The position numbers were made by a program, and so were the translations under genes. A stretch of 64,000 nt of DNA from Leminorella richardii (GTDB lineage: Bacteria > Pseudomonadota > Gammaproteobacteria > Enterobacterales > Enterobacteriaceae), in assembly GCF_900478135.1 (NCBI RefSeq), contig NZ_LS483470.1, positions 2,875,001 to 2,939,000 of the forward strand. The letters run 5' to 3'. Under the pieces are notes generated by a model that was not told where the DNA came from, made no database searches, and saw only the letters and a program-made list of their open reading frames with translations. Numbering within the stretch: the stretch's first letter is position 1; each line of letters starts with the position of its first letter. Shown here piece by piece: positions 61,044 to 64,000 of this stretch.

Positions 61044-62711
61044 TTATTGCATTTGTTTTAATAGGTTAGCCAGCTTCCGGTTGCCGCCTGCGATAGGGGC
61101 CCACTGGTAGTGCACAACGGGTACGCCCGCTGACTGAAGATCTTCAGCAAAGCTGCGCAACCCAGCGTTAATCACCGCCACGGAGTTGAGCAGCGAAGCG
61201 GGTTCTCCGAGAGAGACCGTCTGACGCGCCTCAATAAGCCCGTGACTCAGCATGACGGCTTCCGGCAGCGTATCGACTACGGCAATGCCCGCAGCCCGCA
61301 GCGCGTCGATCTGTACGGACCTCACCTGAGGATCCTGTTCGGTACCGGTGACTGTCGCGATAACGGCAAGAGGATTAGCCTCGCCCCGGCGGTCGCGCGC
61401 CTTGTTGACGGCCTCTATCAGAGAGCCGGTAGGCTCTGCCTGCGCACCGTAACCAATCACCACGTCCAGCAGAAGAACGCCGACGTCAGGGCGATTCGAC
61501 AGGTTGACGATTTCCTGATTGCGGGTTGAAGGGTCGATCATCGGATGCGGCTTACCTTGGGTATAGAAGTCGTCCCCTAGGTCGATGATGCTGTGACCAT
61601 CGGCATTGAGCATGGTGCCGCGCTCGTGTTTACTGTCGATCTCAGCGCCGAGGCGCTCGGCCAGCATCATAGCGACCTCAACTGCCAGCGTGCCCCCGGT
61701 GTAAAGCCCGGCAATCTTCTTACCGGTGACAGTCGGCAGGCTTTCTGCACACTCTTGGACTCGTGCCAGAGCCGCTGCCAGACGCGCAGCTTCATCCAGC
61801 GAGCTCGCCAGATAGACGTTTCCGTCCCTCGCTTGGCTATGCTTGACGCCTAAAAATAGGGTAACGATGGGCTTATTAATTTGCTTCATTGCGCTGAACA
61901 CACGCTGGCGCACCTCTTCAGCAGGCGGCTTAGACACAAACAGCAGCACCTTGCTTTTCTCGTCTCGCGCCAGCATGTCCAGCGCGGTCAGCGCGCTGAT
62001 CCCGCCCACGTCAGCGGAGAGGTCTCTACCGCCTAGGCCGATAGCGTGGCTAATGCCCTGCCCCGCCAGCGCAATCTGTGACGCCAGCTCCTGAATACCG
62101 GTACCGGAGGCGCCGATAATGCCAATCCGCCCTTCCGGCAGAACGTTGGCAAAAGCCAGCGGCGCGTTGGCTATCATCGCCGTACCGCAGTCAGGGCCCA
62201 TGACAATAAGCCCCTTATCCCGCGCCTTGGTTTTTAGCGCCACTTCTTGCTCGACAGAGACGTTGTCAGAGAAGATCATCACGCTTTTCCCGCTGTCCAG
62301 TGCGGTATCCGCCAGCTCGGCAGCATACTCACCGGCGATGGAGATCAGCAGCAGATTAGCATCCGGTAGCTTCTGCTCAGCGCTTTGCCAGCGGCGCGCT
62401 TTTAACAGAGATTTCCCACCCTGTTGCCCCTTGGCAATAGCCGCCAGCGCTTCGTCCAACTGCTCGCCGACATACTCTGTCAGCGAGCCGTCAGCGCCTT
62501 CCGCCTTAATGGCGACGCAGATATCGTTTGGCGTCGCTTCGTTGAACATCTCGTGCCAGAACCCGGTATTGGTTAACAGCGACTTGTTGGCCGGCGTTCC
62601 CATCATGATGGAAACCTCGTCAACGCGAGGAAGCTCGCTCAACTTCCGGGAAATCAGCATCAGGCTGACGGAATCCTGAAAGCTGCCCTTTTTTATGAAA
62701 GCATGGATCAT
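61044..62711 (-). CDS. fdrA: FdrA (AllF), oxamate carbamoyltransferase subunit
   Basis: Acyl-CoA-synthetase-like protein (succinyl-CoA synthetase alpha fold) of the allantoin cluster. The start at 62711 (MIHAFIKKGSFQDSVSLM) matches E. coli FdrA exactly in length (555 aa) and has AGGG seven bases upstream; an in-frame ATG at 62735 is longer than the family. Motifs: MMGTPANKSLL, VMGPDCGTAMI, GIIGASGTGIQELASQIALAGQGISHAIGLGGRDLS (nucleotide-fold loop about 204-240), GLYTGGTLAVEVAMM and QWAPIAGGNRKLANLLKQM. It is the first gene of the fdrA-ylbE unit, divergent from allD. Confidence 0.95.
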   Translation of the reverse strand: MIHAFIKKGSFQDSVSLMLISRKLSELPRVDEVSIMMGTPANKSLLTNTGFWHEMFNEATPNDICVAIKAEGADGSLTEYVGEQLDEALAAIAKGQQGGKSLLKARRWQSAEQKLPDANLLLISIAGEYAAELADTALDSGKSVMIFSDNVSVEQEVALKTKARDKGLIVMGPDCGTAMIANAPLAFANVLPEGRIGIIGASGTGIQELASQIALAGQGISHAIGLGGRDLSADVGGISALTALDMLARDEKSKVLLFVSKPPAEEVRQRVFSAMKQINKPIVTLFLGVKHSQARDGNVYLASSLDEAARLAAALARVQECAESLPTVTGKKIAGLYTGGTLAVEVAMMLAERLGAEIDSKHERGTMLNADGHSIIDLGDDFYTQGKPHPMIDPSTRNQEIVNLSNRPDVGVLLLDVVIGYGAQAEPTGSLIEAVNKARDRRGEANPLAVIATVTGTEQDPQVRSVQIDALRAAGIAVVDTLPEAVMLSHGLIEARQTVSLGEPASLLNSVAVINAGLRSFAEDLQSAGVPVVHYQWAPIAGGNRKLANLLKQMQ

Positions 62712-63174
62712 AGATAGGCCCTTTAACGTAAACAAAAAAATGAACCCAATATTTTCTTAATACGTTACCCAGATAGACAAAATAGGATATGGCTTTTACT
62801 TTTAATTAATGTTCTCTCATTACCCGTGCTTTATAAGCATAATGAAAATACCTAAAAAATGAAAACCAATGACGCATTAGAAAATTTAAACCAGCAATAG
62901 CTCAATAGGCTGGCTAAAAAGCTATATAAAAAAGATGTCCATCAAAGTGAGAGAGGTCACATTTCTATTATTATAAAAAAAATGTATCAAATCAGCAGGC
63001 AATTATTTAATTAGTCATGAATAACCCTATTTATTAAGTTATTTTGATAATCAAACATTCATTTAATGAATTTTTTTTCGAATTCCGTAACACCAATGTC
63101 GATCACATTATTTCACTTTAATTATCGCAATTATCGGCACAGCGTTATTTACCCTGCGAAAGGATGACACCTAA
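62712..63174. promoter_or_regulatory. Divergent fdrA/allD promoter region with a CRP-like site
   Basis: About 460 bp, strongly AT-rich and without a gene. The core AGTGA-GAGAGG-TCACA (62946-62961) matches the CRP consensus TGTGA-N6-TCACA except for its first base, suggesting cAMP-CRP control. Other candidates such as an AllS or AllR site could not be recognised. Confidence 0.6.
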
Positions 63175-64000
63175 ATGAAAATGACTCGAGAAAGGCTTCA
63201 TCAGCTCATAAAAAACAAGATTGCCGCCGCTGGTCTTTCGCTCGAACACGCTGATATCGTTGCTGACGTTCTCGTTCACGCTGACGCCCGAGGCATTCAT
63301 TCTCACGGCGCGGTGCGCGTAGAGTACTATGCAGAACGCATCAGCAAAGGCGGCACCAACCGCGACCCTCGCTTTACGTTTGAAACAACCGGTCCGTGCA
63401 GCGGCATTTTTGACGGCGACAACGGCGCTGGTCACGTCGCGGCAAAGCTCGCGATGGAACACGCTATTGATATCGCGAGCGAACAAGGCGTCGCCATTGT
63501 CGGTGCCCGCCGGATTGGCCACAGCGGCTCGCTGTCCTACTACGTTCAGCAGGCGGCTAAAGCAGGGCTTATCGGCATTTCAGTCTGTCAGTCCGATCCG
63601 ATGGTGGTTCCCTTCGGCGGCGCTGACGTTTACTTTGGCACCAACCCCATAGCCTTCGCCGCGCCGGGAAACGGCGACGACGTTATCACATTTGACATGG
63701 CCACCACCGTTCAGGCCTGGGGAAAAATCCTCGATGCACGCTCCCGCGGCGTCGCAATCCCCGACACCTGGGCTGTAGACGATCGGGGTGTTGCCACCAC
63801 CGACCCTATGTTGGTTAAAGGACTGCTGCCCGCGGCAGGCCCCAAAGGCTATGGCCTGATGATGATGATTGACGTGCTCTCCGGCATGCTGCTTGGCCTT
63901 CCCTTTGGCAAACACGTGAGTTCGATGTACCACGATCTTTCTCAAGGGCGAGAGCTGGGGCAGCTACACATCGTCATCAATCCGGCGTTCTTTACCTCTC
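63175..64000 (+). CDS. allD: Ureidoglycolate dehydrogenase AllD, 3' end outside window
   Basis: NAD-dependent oxidation of ureidoglycolate to oxalurate, the step before FdrA/YlbE in anaerobic allantoin use. About 275 codons are visible, close to E. coli AllD all along: MKMTRERLHQLIKNKI, ADARGIHSHGAVRVEYYAER, RRIGHSGSLSYYVQQAA (catalytic His region), QSDPMVVPFGGADVYFGTNP, FDMATTVQAWGKILDARSRG and GPKGYGLMMMIDVLSGMLLG. It belongs to the LDH2/malate dehydrogenase family. AAGGA lies 11 bases before the ATG. It is divergent from fdrA; in E. coli allD and fdrA are also adjacent. Confidence 0.96.
   Translation, partial: MKMTRERLHQLIKNKIAAAGLSLEHADIVADVLVHADARGIHSHGAVRVEYYAERISKGGTNRDPRFTFETTGPCSGIFDGDNGAGHVAAKLAMEHAIDIASEQGVAIVGARRIGHSGSLSYYVQQAAKAGLIGISVCQSDPMVVPFGGADVYFGTNPIAFAAPGNGDDVITFDMATTVQAWGKILDARSRGVAIPDTWAVDDRGVATTDPMLVKGLLPAAGPKGYGLMMMIDVLSGMLLGLPFGKHVSSMYHDLSQGRELGQLHIVINPAFFTS

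Overview
This window looks like a chromosomal segment of an enterobacterium (order Enterobacterales). Many genes match the Escherichia coli versions almost end to end, and several E. coli neighbourhoods are kept: gmhB/metNIQ-rcsF-trmO-proS, ftsP-plsC-parC-parE-yqiA-cpdA-yqiB-nudF/tolC-ygiBC, ygiD/zupT/ribB/ubiK, hldE, and allD/fdrA-ylbE-ybcF. The base composition is roughly 50-55% G+C by eye, and the window carries a peptidoglycan O-acetylation cluster that E. coli lacks. My best guess is the Budviciaceae, perhaps Leminorella-like, with low confidence. I saw no rRNA, tRNA, insertion sequence, prophage or CRISPR.

Layout. 1-6.2 kb: gmhB (partial), methionine importer metNIQ behind tandem MetJ boxes, outer-membrane stress sensor rcsF with a very short linker, tRNA methyltransferase trmO, proS. 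6.2-12.7 kb: a His-rich mini-lipoprotein, a MepH-like peptidoglycan endopeptidase, an MFS transporter and an AIDA-type autotransporter. 12.7-16.8 kb: cdaR, a GntP-type permease and garK, a glycerate / sugar-diacid module. 16.8-20.5 kb: patA-patB-ape1-like peptidoglycan O-acetylation and de-O-acetylation genes, then bax, a predicted glucosaminidase. 21.8-24.5 kb: acnA, broken by one missing base. 24.6-26.3 kb: an AT-rich stretch with a LuxR-type AHL-receptor homologue without luxI, and a DoxX protein. 26.5-31.5 kb: the ybhGFSR ABC exporter. 31.5-43.2 kb: the division/topoisomerase block ending with tolC, interrupted by an unrecognised 112-aa gene between nudF and yqiB. 43.5-52.6 kb: ygiBC, ygiD, zupT with a perfect Fur-type operator, ribB with an FMN riboswitch, ubiK, yjeH, hldE and an LpxL/LpxP acyltransferase. 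52.7-58.4 kb: a giant autotransporter of about 1,924 residues split by two single-base deletions. 58.7-64 kb: carbamate kinase, ylbE, fdrA and divergent allD (partial), the lower end of allantoin/oxamate use, without the usual third subunit gene ylbF.

Cell-envelope genes dominate: LPS heptose and acyl chains (gmhB, hldE, lpxL), peptidoglycan modification and cleavage (patAB/ape1, mepH, bax), Rcs sensing (rcsF), efflux (tolC, ybhGFSR) and two large surface adhesins. The most notable points are the O-acetylation cluster, the RcsF linker deletion, the carbamoyltransferase cluster lacking ylbF, the Fur site on zupT, the LuxR solo with an odd repeat-rich upstream region, and three single-base homopolymer deletions that could be sequencing errors or real gene decay.
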